Source: Phoronis australis
Taxonomy: Eukaryota > Phoronida > Phoronidae
Reading direction: 5' to 3'
Length of the DNA: 64,000 bases
Assembly (NCBI GenBank): GCA_002633005.1
Contig: NMRA01000185.1
Location: forward strand, 431,854 to 495,853
Part shown: in pieces, positions 35,519-46,100 of the stretch
Numbering within the stretch: the stretch's first letter is position 1
Layout of the letters: the number at the start of each line of letters is the position of its first letter
Program-made: the position numbers and the translations under genes
Notes under the pieces: model-generated
Database searches by the model: none
The model's input: the letters and a program-made list of their open reading frames with translations, nothing else
Told to the model about the DNA's origin: nothing

Positions 35519-35669
35519 CTAAGACTGCTGATTTTTTTACTGTTGAGAATCCAATATTGAATTCCTTGTGAAAAAAAAAGGTTAGGTCACTTTTCACCTC
35601 AAGAAATACAAATTAGCCAAAATAGATCCATTAGGTTCCAGTCCTCTGGTAATCCAAGAGAGTGGAGCT

Positions 35670-36128
35670 CAGGGCTTGGAATGACCAATGACAAAAAACG
35701 CGGAAACTTTTACGGCCCAAATCATGCCCGATAACCAGTCTTGAAATGGTCAATGTTAACCTTTCCGCGACAAAAATCGGGAGGACTAAAAAAAAAAATA
35801 AATAAAAAAAAAACGTTACCACCATCAGTAGCATGCATCTGCGTCCTTTTCGCTCGCCCGTCCACTCCCAACCCACACAAATTTGGCTGCAGAGCGGTAG
35901 TATTTGTCGCCGCGCTTAACAATAACACCACACCCAGATGCCCCGGCATAGAGCAACTTCCGCTTTCCGAGGTGAACGTCGTCTGCAACGCCGCGGTAAG
36001 AAAGGAATTTGCCTCGGAAATTTCATATCAAATCCAATTTTTTTACGCGGAAATATTATAAAAAAAAAACGGAAAGCACATTTCAAAAAAGCGGAATTCC
36101 GCGTTTCCGCGGAAAATTCCAAGCCCTG
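35670..36128 (+). mobile_element. MITE with CAGGGCTTGG ends and 6-bp target duplication (459 bp)
   Basis: The element begins CAGGGCTTGGAATGACC and ends GAAAATTCCAAGCCCTG. Exact direct repeats GGAGCT flank it (35,664-35,669 and 36,129-36,134). Subterminal sequences are rich in CGCGGAA motifs (ACGCGGAAACTTTT on the left, CGCGTTTCCGCGGAAAATT on the right), unlike the shorter relative at 25,306. The frames of up to 106 codons inside are overlapping and without transposase motifs. Confidence 0.8.
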
Positions 36129-37155
36129 GGAGCTCCACTTGGTTACAGTAACTTTTTGAATGGCGGTAGATAATAGTCCTGCGAATCGTTACGCCAGACA
36201 CAAAAACAGCCGAAATGCTTTAACAATGGGCTAGATTGACTGATATTTGGTGATCCTCGGACTGCAAACTGCTGACAGTTGGATTTCTTAACGTGATGAA
36301 TGAGCACGTTGCCTTCTGTGACGTGGACAAAAAAAAGTGAACAATGTATAACCTCAGTCAACTTCAGTTATAAACAGGTGTTTGAACTTAAGATTTATAA
36401 ATATCAGTCAAAATAACACACTTAAATGAGTTCGAGGCACAAGAAAACTTATCAAAGGCGTGGAGAGAGTGTATCGCATCCCCCAAATGCCGACTTAGTA
36501 GGGTGTAGGCAATATTCGTAGTGCAACTGAATGCAAGTTAAAACTTGGGCAGAGGGGAGGGAAGGGGGAAGTTTGCAGGCGAAAAGGTTTTTTCACACAC
36601 TCCCAACAGGCCCCGAGCTACCCATACAATGTTTGCAGACATTTGGCTGACAGTGTTGCAGTTATCTCCCCTGTTATACCACCCAGTGTTGAGTTAACTT
36701 TTAACCAATCATGACACTGCTTCATGTCAAGCAGAAGTGAAGACACCACAGCAGTCTACCCCAGGGCAAGTTTAACTTATCTCAGATGCTGGCCACTAGA
36801 TGTGCTTTCCATTACCTTAATTTGACTACCAAATTCTTCAGCCAAGCAAACCCACAGTTGTCTATTCGTAACTATGCAACTGAAGAGTCATCATGTACAT
36901 GCATTTGAAAATTTCATGACAATTTTCCAATGAAATAGGTTGCAGTCACAGATGTTCTACAGGTTTGGTCCCATCAGATTTGTTAGCCCTTCAAGAGTGT
37001 AGTCAACTTTTTTAATGTTTATTACGAAAAAACAATGTACCATAATAAGAGTTAAGCCAAGAAAGAGCTACAGAAAGCATTGTATCTGGGAGATGGTTAT
37101 TTATACACTGGTATGTTTCCTATAATTTTGACTTGCAGCTTCAGAGACAAAAATT

Positions 37156-37330
37156 ACCGTAAACGTCCGGGTTAACACCCTCAGCGGTTAAATTGGCAAA
37201 CCCAAAAAATCGGGGGTGGGCAGACAAGGACACTTAAACGTGAAATTTCTAGAAATCCAGGGTGGGCGGTTAACTGAACATGGGCGCTTATCACGACAGA
37301 CAACAGCCATGGGCGGTTAATCATACCTCA
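37156..37330 (+). mobile_element. TACCGTA-ended MITE fragment
   Basis: It starts TACCGTAAACGTCCGGGTTA and then has repeated GGGTGGGC[GA] and GGCGGTTAA motifs up to about 37,327. The start matches the minus-strand fragment at 30,056-30,105. The right end is not identified. Confidence 0.45.
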
Positions 37331-37750
37331 TGATCAGAGTACCACACAACACACGTACTCGGAACGCGTAGAACTTTTCAAAGAGCTTTATCGTCAAATC
37401 GCCAAATGTCGCTAAACGTGTCATAACAGCGGAAGAGAAATAATCTGTTGCCCACAGATTAATCAATCACAATTAAATTTACAAAATTGGTGTGCCCTGT
37501 GATCCTATTAGAGCCGTAGTGTACAGACGACCAGTAACAATAACTTGGATTGCAACTATTCTCACACGATGACACTTTCGGAAGTGCGCACGTGCGAGCT
37601 TCACGTGTTGCAGAGGTCACAGCAGACATCAAATTTATGGTGCTTAGCTATCAAGTTCTGAGTTATAAGACTAGTTTTAAAATTAATGATGAAATAAAGT
37701 TTGAAAAACAAATTCAGGTGTTTTTTGTGTTTGGGATGTTTATGTTGGAG

Positions 37751-37775
37751 ATTAGATTAGATTAGATTAGATTAG
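37751..37775. repeat. Microsatellite (ATTAG)5
   Basis: Five perfect ATTAG pentanucleotides. Confidence 0.98.
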
Positions 37776-38259
37776 ACTCCATGACTCATGTTCAACTTAC
37801 GGTTCTACGGCTAGCTGTTTTATCTCGACAGCCCGGCGTTGCCCACTTCCAATTGCGTGAAACATGCCATGCAAAGAAGATGAGAATCGGGGTCTAAAGT
37901 GGACACGAGCCAGTCGTCAATCAAAAGTTACCGCAAAGGCATTATTCAAAAACAGGCATTTGCTTAAGATTTTATTTTAAAATTACTAACACTATGACTG
38001 ATGAGTCCCACAATATGTCTCAGACTCGAATGGTAAGAATTTTGTTCAGGCTGAAACTGCCTAATGTAGAAACAAAAATATTCGGGAAGCTAAAAAGCTA
38101 GTTGGATACGATAATTCACAGTTACGCCTGTCGCAAGAAATCGTACTATGAAGAACCACCAGCGACTTTGGCGGAATCTGCTAACGCCAACTTGTCTGAG
38201 ATGCAATAAGCGAAAAACAAAATTTGACTTGCAGTTTTTTATTTCTTCAAGATGATACA

Positions 38260-38416
38260 CAGTGGTGGATTTAGAGGGGGGCCAAGGGGCCATGGCCCCC
38301 CTAAAATTCTCCCAGATTCTGTTTGGCAGTATGGGGGTGCAAATGTCTGACGGACAAAATCCTGGCTAATACTCTGCCCTGGCCCCTCCTAACTCAAAAT
38401 CCTGGATCCGCCCCTG
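38260..38416 (+). mobile_element. hAT-like MITE with CAGTGGYGGAT ends
   Basis: It begins CAGTGGTGGATTTAGAGGGG and ends AAAATCCTGGATCCGCCCCTG (reverse complement CAGGGGCGGATCCAGG). The ends are G-rich inverted repeats of the hAT-MITE type seen elsewhere in this window. The 157-bp interior has no open frame. No clear 8-bp target duplication is visible. Confidence 0.7.
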
Positions 38417-38429
38417 ACACAAATATCCA

Positions 38430-41400
38430 GTAACATATTGCCAACCTTTGAATTCAGATATCGAGAGACAGCAAATCAGCCAGCGAGGTACACTGTCTGT
38501 TCGGTCGCTACACATCCACGATAACCTGGCAATTACACTCATCAAAATAGGGAGAATTTGACATCTTTCTGTGAGTTATGTAAATTCTTCAAAACATGAG
38601 AGCTTCCTACCAAAAGCAAATTGGAAGGGTAGGCAAAAACACTGTCACATTTCTCAGACCCGATTTTTTTCGAATATATGTTTTATCTAGTGCACTGCAG
38701 ATGAGAAACTCAGCGCGGCAGACCGTGTCGCTAAAAGCGGAGGCATTGAAGCCAGCGGGGTTCTTAAACTTTGCGAACACGGGAAGAAAATAAAAAGACA
38801 AAACATTCAAGTATTATATTTTGAAGTAAATCCATGACCAGAGACAAGAATTCGTTACTTGTATTATAATTCACATTGCCAAACCACCGGCTCAGAGGCC
38901 GTCGTTGCACTCTAGTTTTGATCATAAAACAACATTTGGTAAAATTTCCTGTTTCCAAGCAGTTTACAAGACTTTGAAGTCATGGAAAATGAGAATTTTG
39001 CCAATTACTTGAGTGGGAAATAAGTGGAAGTTTACCGTAGTGCCATGGTTATTACTACTCAAAATTGATACGACATTCTATTTCACATGCCTTTTAGGTT
39101 ATTGAGCAATGAGAACGCCTACACACTACACCAAGTCAATATCTATGTTAAACATATCTTTTGGATTCTCAGACAGATAATCTCTCCATTAAACGGACAC
39201 AGATGAATATAATAATTGACCGCAGGCCAACAATTCTCACGAGTCCAAGAAGCCTTCTGAGGTCGCGTGAATCGAAGGATAGTCGGTACTCACAAGACAA
39301 GAATTCCAGGAAACGAAAAGCAATTTACATTGATTTTGCATAAGGTTCAGGTCCAGCCGTGGCTAGTTAAGCAATCGCACTAATGTCTTAAGTGAATTTG
39401 CTTGTGAACTGTCTCGACATCTCCGCAGGGGTTCTATATTTAGAGCCCACACACCACAATAGTGGGATCAATCAATCAATCGTGCGGGGGTTTCTTATCC
39501 AACCCAGTTCACACCAAAATGGCAATAACTTCTAGAACCAATGAAGATTATAACTGTAGCCCAGTTATAATTCTCAGTGAGGGTGTCGAGATTTTCTTCA
39601 ACATTGCAGCTAAGTAACATGCGTTAGTTTGTGAACTGATTGTAACTGGTTAGTCACATTCTGGCTTAGGCTCGCTTGGGCATGGGGATAACAAACCCCA
39701 AATGTTAGCATAGGATTTTCCTCACGAACTGATTTTTTCATTACACCAGCAAAGCTGTATTAAATCGTGGTAATGTGTTTGTTGCGTCACACACAAGTAT
39801 TCTGTACTTGATTGATTTGGCTACGCCTACTATGTGTGCATGAGTTTCCACTACTTGGTTGAGCATTTCACCAATTCACATCCCTGAAAAACAATAAAAA
39901 ATTAGCAAGTCAGTGCGTTGTCGGTGTAGACTGGGAGGGTCCATCCAGGCAACACCACAGCACTGTTGATGAACTGATGAAGGGAAGGCTGCAAAAATGA
40001 CCGACAAGCGGCACAAAGAAAGAAGAAATGCAGCGTAACAGACAGAAGCAACAATGCAACCCGTGCACATTTACCACACCCCAATGCATCGTTTCGAAGT
40101 AATAATGCATTGATTGGCACATCATGGCATTTCAAACCTTGCTTGCACTTGGTCAAGAGCCTCAGTGCAGCGTTTAAAGCCCAGACCCTGGATAAACTGA
40201 TACAGGCAGGTACTTTTTACAATTCATGGAGCACAGGACTCAACAGTTAGTCGGACCAAACAGAACCAACTGTGCTTTTTGGTCCAATATTGTCATATTT
40301 AGAGACCTTGACGGTTTTCCACGATAATGAAAAACAGAAGGAATTCACACAATACGACATTTTACGGATTTAAAGATTTTGAACTGAATTTCCATATATC
40401 AATAGCAAATGGGAATAATTCTAATATTCTTGGTTTTTAATGACCAGAAATTAGGAGTATGATCCATCAAATTCTCATATTCAGGCCAAAAATCAATCAA
40501 TAATCATTTTACAGTAGAAATATTCAATTAGTTATTCATTCTTTCTCAAGGGGGCTGCTCTTTCCAGTTCTGAGAAACAACAAACATGGTGTGCGACAAA
40601 TTATTGGTAAAATGGCACTGTAATAGTTCAGTGCGGAAAGTAAGACAATTCCGTGATCATTTGCATGTTATTTATTACTCTGAAACACTAAAATGCAATT
40701 TAATAGCTAACAAAAGGGAACAAACAATAGAAATTAATCTTTGCTAAAACAAAACTTGTCTATTTTAGAAAACAGAAAACTAGGGTCTCTTGATATTACC
40801 TAAAGAGCACTCAAAGCCATTCCCCAAATGTTCACTAACTTGTGAACACACATCATGTCAATAGTCGAGACTGATAGTTTGCTTTTACACCAGAAACCGT
40901 TGTCACGGAATCAGTTGTCACGGTGCGACATGCTCCACTTTAGTAGCATTTACAGGACATTAGATCGCATATTGGATCAGCATGGAGCACTAACATGAAT
41001 ACCGTCTGCGCATGCTCCCATAAACAATATCGAACGTCTAAACCTCGTGAAATGCCAGCGAATGATACGCCGAATATACGCTATTGCGCAAGCGCATTGA
41101 AAGATGATCCTTTTCCACTCTGCCCCAGTTGTGTTTAGACGTGTAGTTGAAACTGGAGCAACTGATCGTTGAGTTTAACACGCTCTACCTCTAACTCAAA
41201 CCGGGACGCAGCAATGTCAACTTGCTCTGTGTCAGTCATGATTACAGACGACCTTGTAGCCAATCAGGTGTTCTGTTAGTAGCTCCATGACAACTGTCTA
41301 TCAAGTAAATGCAACTATAGTCTAAAGGTACACATGTCATGTCCACTCATTTTGTGAGGAGTATTTCAGCATGAAAAAACCCACAATTGAACACCAATGC

Positions 41401-41870
41401 TCAGTATAATGCTGACTGTCTCATTTGAGTTTCTCAATTAATATGTCCCAGACCTTAATCAGGACAAACAGAATACGGTATTAAAAAAATGATCTTGAAT
41501 AAATTAGCAGCCGAGCAGTTGCTTTAGAAGTGATTTCGAGCATTTTAGGAAAAGAGCAAGTTAGTTATTGAGTTAGCAAAAAATTGAGCAGTGAAGAAAG
41601 AGCACTGAACGGAGTTATTATGAAAAATGAAAGTGTGCATTTCCTTTCAAACGTATTGATCATCACTAAAAAAATTGAAAACGCATCATTTCATGCTAAT
41701 TTACCAATAAGTGTCATTAATTTCACTTTGTCTGGCAGCCAGAAAGTGTTTTTGTGATTTTCTTCAGAAAATACCGTAGTAATAAATTTCATGAAATCTT
41801 CAAAATTTAATTATTTTCACTTGATCTGACATCCAGACAACGGATTCTTTTGTTTAGAAAATATGGTTAT
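38430..41870. other. No recognisable feature
   Basis: AT-rich DNA. A stretch at about 39,900-40,240 is open on both strands at once (84 codons on each), which makes coding ambiguous; no domain is recognisable. A short GATCAATCAATCAATC repeat lies near 39,466. Confidence 0.4.
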
Positions 41871-41889
41871 TTATTTAGGTTAAGAAGAT

Positions 41890-42146
41890 GTAGTCAGGCC
41901 AGAGATTTTCCCACATCTGTGTCCAGGTGGTCACTGAAACTAGTGCAAGTTTCGCAAGTTTCGCAGAGTGCAACTTGTGGTTACTAAGGCAGATAAAGCC
42001 AAAAGTCAAGTCGTTAACCATCAGTATAGGAACACATCTGCCAACTTTCATGGAGAACCTCCATGGAGTTTTGAAGATACAGCAGTGGACGCCGGACACC
42101 AGGACATAGATGACAACAATATGCGACGACATATGATCGCATGATA
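41890..42146 (+). mobile_element. Partial pearl-like element (right end)
   Basis: It shares with the right half of the 19.9-kb element the order GGAACACATCTGCCAACTTTC, TTTTGAAGATACAGCAG, GGACGCCGGACACC and a terminal hairpin (ATGCGA..TCGCAT, 42,121-42,142). The CTCF-like block is degenerate here (GTTACTAAGGCAG). Left monomers and left end are missing. Confidence 0.65.
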
Positions 42147-42173
42147 AGTTCTACCTATATTTACCTATATGTT

Positions 42174-42243
42174 ATGTGAAAGAGCGGAGAAACACTATGA
42201 TAAAATGTTCATTTTATCATAGTGTTTCTCTGCTCTTTCACAT
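42174..42243. repeat. Near-perfect 70-bp palindrome
   Basis: Two 34-base arms (left 42,174-42,207; right 42,210-42,243) are separated by TT and differ at one base pair (a G-T type mismatch). The arm begins ATGTGAAAGAGCGGAG. It lies about 30 bp beyond the terminal hairpin of the pearl-like copy. It could be a tiny foldback element, a small-RNA hairpin, or a replication or assembly artefact. Confidence 0.95.
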
Positions 42244-43115
42244 TCCAATTTGAGGAATTATAAAATAAATTGTGCTGAATGCTGGTAACTATCTTTCAAA
42301 AATATAAAGTCAAACTAATTTAAAACTTTTACTGAGAGTTCGTACTGTTTTTCACAAGATACTGAGGAGATAATTTGCATGGTATGATTATAGATGTTAC
42401 AGCAGGTGAGAGACTGTGACAGGTACAAATCAATTACAGTGATCTACATGGATGAGGGTAACACACCATCACCAGACAGCTGCATGACATGAGTGCATGA
42501 CATGTCCCCTGATTACATAACTGGTGGAGGCAGCAGTTGGTATGGCAAGTCTGTTGGACACAGCAGAGGCTAAACATTTGGTGTGGCAGTAGGCCTCAGT
42601 TTTCATTGGAAACTTGAGCAAAACTAGAACAGAGCTGTAGACTGCAGAAACGTAAATAAACTTTGTAAATTGTAGTACTTATGTGAAAGAAAAGACCGTT
42701 TGTTGAAACAATGATAACACTGTAAATGTGCCCTCATACAAGGAGAGCCCTCACTTTTTAGAATTGACCAGGTTTCATTTGAATTACATGAGCATATTAT
42801 TGCGTAATTTTCAATCTAGTAATTTCGCAACATGGACTATTTTTGCTATTCTCAGTTGTACATGAAATTGCAATAAATCTTGCTTACTGAAACTGACAAT
42901 GTGTATGGTTAAGCGGTTGGGTTGAATGTTTACAAGGAATAAATTATCTAAATACTCACAAGGAGTGTTAGTTAAAGCACATTCCAATAGACAGCATTTA
43001 GTACTAAACACTGAAGCAAAAAGTCCAGATGACTGGAACAAGTCACTCAATAAGGTCAGGGATGATGTTACAGTCTAGTCTTTACATGAACTGTACTTTC
43101 AACCATTACATTTAC

Positions 43116-43164
43116 CTCTGTGTTCCATCAGTGTTCCCTTGAGACACGACTATGACGTCATTTC
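43116..43164 (-). CDS. Short exon with strong splice signals, unidentified
   Basis: A 49-nt minus-strand segment has a near-ideal acceptor (GCATCTTTCTTTTGCAG) and donor (CACAGAG/GTAAAT). Only one frame is open: two leading bases, then NDVIVVSQGNTDGTQ, with two bases left over. The VIVVSQGNTDG pattern looks like a beta-strand and turn. It could be an upstream exon of the 16-31 kb minus-strand gene, but linking exons were not found. Confidence 0.4.
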
Positions 43165-43169
43165 CTGCA

Positions 43170-46100
43170 AAAGAAAGATGCTGTTTATGACAACCAATTA
43201 AGTAGACGCGTGATACTCAGGCCAAATCCCAATAGAAAATGACAATCCATACTATCAATTATACATAAGTGAATTTGAAAAACTTTTAATTCATGCAGGC
43301 AGTGACTTCTGAGCTCAGAATAGCAAAGTCCGTTTAGACTCGGGGCTCTACTTGCGAAAGGCAGTTTAAATCAAAAGTAAACTCATGTTCCGTCAAAGAA
43401 GCGAATTTTTGATATAGACCACCTACCATATAAAATTGGTCTCGACTAAATTGTTCATTAATCTGATGAGAAGTGGTTTCTAGGTTTGCAAATAACTGTC
43501 AGTTGGTTATTCCTGAAGACGGTGCTCGGAGTATGAAATGACAGGCTGTGACAAGCCAACCTGTCAGTAGTAGTCTGGCCTCAGAAGCGATAGAGGCCAA
43601 AAAAGCATGGTTGATTCTGGTATGTATCTTGACATGCTTTGAGACCTGCGCTAACTAGCAAAAAGTACTGCACGCCCGCATCAGTTTTAGTCAAGGGTTT
43701 GAAAAACTGCACAGAAACACGTTAGCAAGGGTTAAACAACATTTTGAAACATCATTTGCCAAGCATTGAGTAAAAGACAAATCCCACATGATTTTTGCTC
43801 ATCTCAGGTAGTTTTTCTTTTTTAAAAAGGGTGAACAACAACCAATGACTCGGTTTAAAAAAGCACTGGAGTAGAACTGACTTTTTTGGCCTAACTACCT
43901 GTCAGTTCTTTCATAGATCTGAAATCACCTCAATTTTGACAAAGGGACAATTTGAGATCAATTTCACAATCATGGTAAGTCGTATAAATCAACACTGATT
44001 ACAACATCATGAGGGTAATATTTGTAAAATTTAAAGCAAATTGCTAGCTGATGGTGTTACTTGATAGATCTTACCAAAGCATTTGTCTCTCTACACCCAT
44101 ATCAATAATTGACACACGCACATGAAATGAAACAAATAAGTCAAAAACTTAAACGCATGTACTAACAAAACAGCTGGTTCAAATTGCTAACTACAATTTT
44201 CACACATTTTCTGAAAGTGTTGCAAAAAAGTGCAATTTAAATCAACACGTTGCGCAAAAGCAATGTGACCCCAAACAGAAATACTTGAGATCTGTAAAAT
44301 ACCTAGATCAAGGAAATTTGTTTTTTAATTCGTTGCACATACTAGCGCGATCTCTACCAGTTGTCAACACAGCTCTAGGCAACCAGGGATAGAGTAGGCG
44401 GCCTTTCACTGATTTGAAACAAAAACACAACCTCTGACTATGGCTAATAACTTATTACAATACAATAGCCACAACTGGCGCTAGACAAATTCGTCAGGGA
44501 TGCTTGATGGAGCAGCTATATGGGTGGCACTGTCAGAGAAAGGTTACTAATTCTAAAAACATGGCAAAAACGATGGACGAAAAATTACATTAGCAGAGCA
44601 AGGTATGTTCCCTGACCTTACAAAATAACAAATGGTGATGCTTTTAAGAGTTATTTTTGTAACTAATGAGGTAATCTAACATTTAAATTGATATATTTGT
44701 AAATACACTCAAAAGCAAGCACTGGATTTTACACAGGTGCTAATCAAAAATATTTTTAAACATTCATATAACCTTACTAGATTTTTTTGCACAAAACCCC
44801 CATGAGTTGAACTCATAACACGGAAACTAGTAAGGTGCTCATCTTACCCACAAATTACATGCCTTTGATGACAATTTAGGCTAACATGCAGCAACACAGT
44901 CACCAGGCATGTGGTGACACTGTCACAAGAGATGGCTTACTAACAACTGCCGTTGTGATGGAATTCTATGGCATTTCGTTCTTTCGCTCAAAAGTAGTTT
45001 GGTAAAGGGACAGTTTACAAGAAAGGAAATCAGAAGTATTATCAAAAGCATAAATCCTTGCTTGGCACTACTTCTGTGGGCTGATGGTACAAGTACCTAA
45101 TATCATGCCCTACTGATGGCTTATGACGATGTGCAACAACCAACCACTCAATCAGTCACATCGTTTTTCAGGGAAATCCGCCTACACTTTTCAGGAAGAA
45201 CAGAAGCCTGAGCCACAGCCATAGGTGAGCTGGTATCAGATTGCCCCAAGGCAGGTTTACCACACAAGGACTGTGCCTGGAATGGTGGGAAAAGCTTTCT
45301 GGGCAGACAAGGATGGGGTCAGCAGAGGTCAGACGGATCAGTCTCCTCTGTTTGGAGGGAAAATTGAGTAATGTCTGCTAATCAAACCAGACAGATTCCA
45401 GATGCAGCGGGCTGGGAAGTGCACCTGGACCCAAAGTCAATCACCTCACACATTAGGGTAATTGGCAGAACAGTGAAGCCAAGGGGACATAAACGTGTTA
45501 CCCGAAATTGCATCAAAACACAAGAAGAAATAGGATGACACAGGCGACTGATCTCTGATGAAGATGTGCATGACTAATATTGCCTCATGTCTGTCCAGTT
45601 AATGGAATGTAGATGTTGATCATCTTCTAGAAAATTCCTCACAAAGAGCCTGCAACCTATATCAACGCAATGCATTTTTTTTGACTGAAAAAAAAATCCT
45701 TTGTTTAGATACATGAGCGGTAAGTAAGCGTGACCAGCATACTGATTTTGGCTCATCAGACTGACCATTCCAGAGTAATGATCGTCAGTTACCGGGGTAA
45801 CTCTCAAGTGATTGGTAGATTACCGAACAACTACGATATTACCATCCGCAAGGACACTTTTGCTACTTTAGAAGGCCAATTAAAAGATATTACCGAACAA
45901 CCTTCTTAAATACCACATCCGATAGGTTATGACAGACAAAGAAAATTGTCATATCTCCAACACCCACGCTGTAGATCCAGAATGATATGCGATGACATGC
46001 ACTTGACTGCCAAATAGAACAAGATTGATTAACCAAGAAATTTAATTTATCATGAATACTATAAAGAAGTTGATAGCAGAGACAAGTTTGTTTTTTTAAA

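Noticed and set aside
39876-40240. Region open on both strands
   Set aside because: Frames of similar length on both strands, no splice pair or domain; cannot be called coding.
40796-40870. Exon-like minus-strand segment with acceptor AAACTATCAG and donor CTTTAG/GTAATA
   Set aside because: The only open frame meets a TAG exactly at the donor, so it cannot be an internal coding exon.
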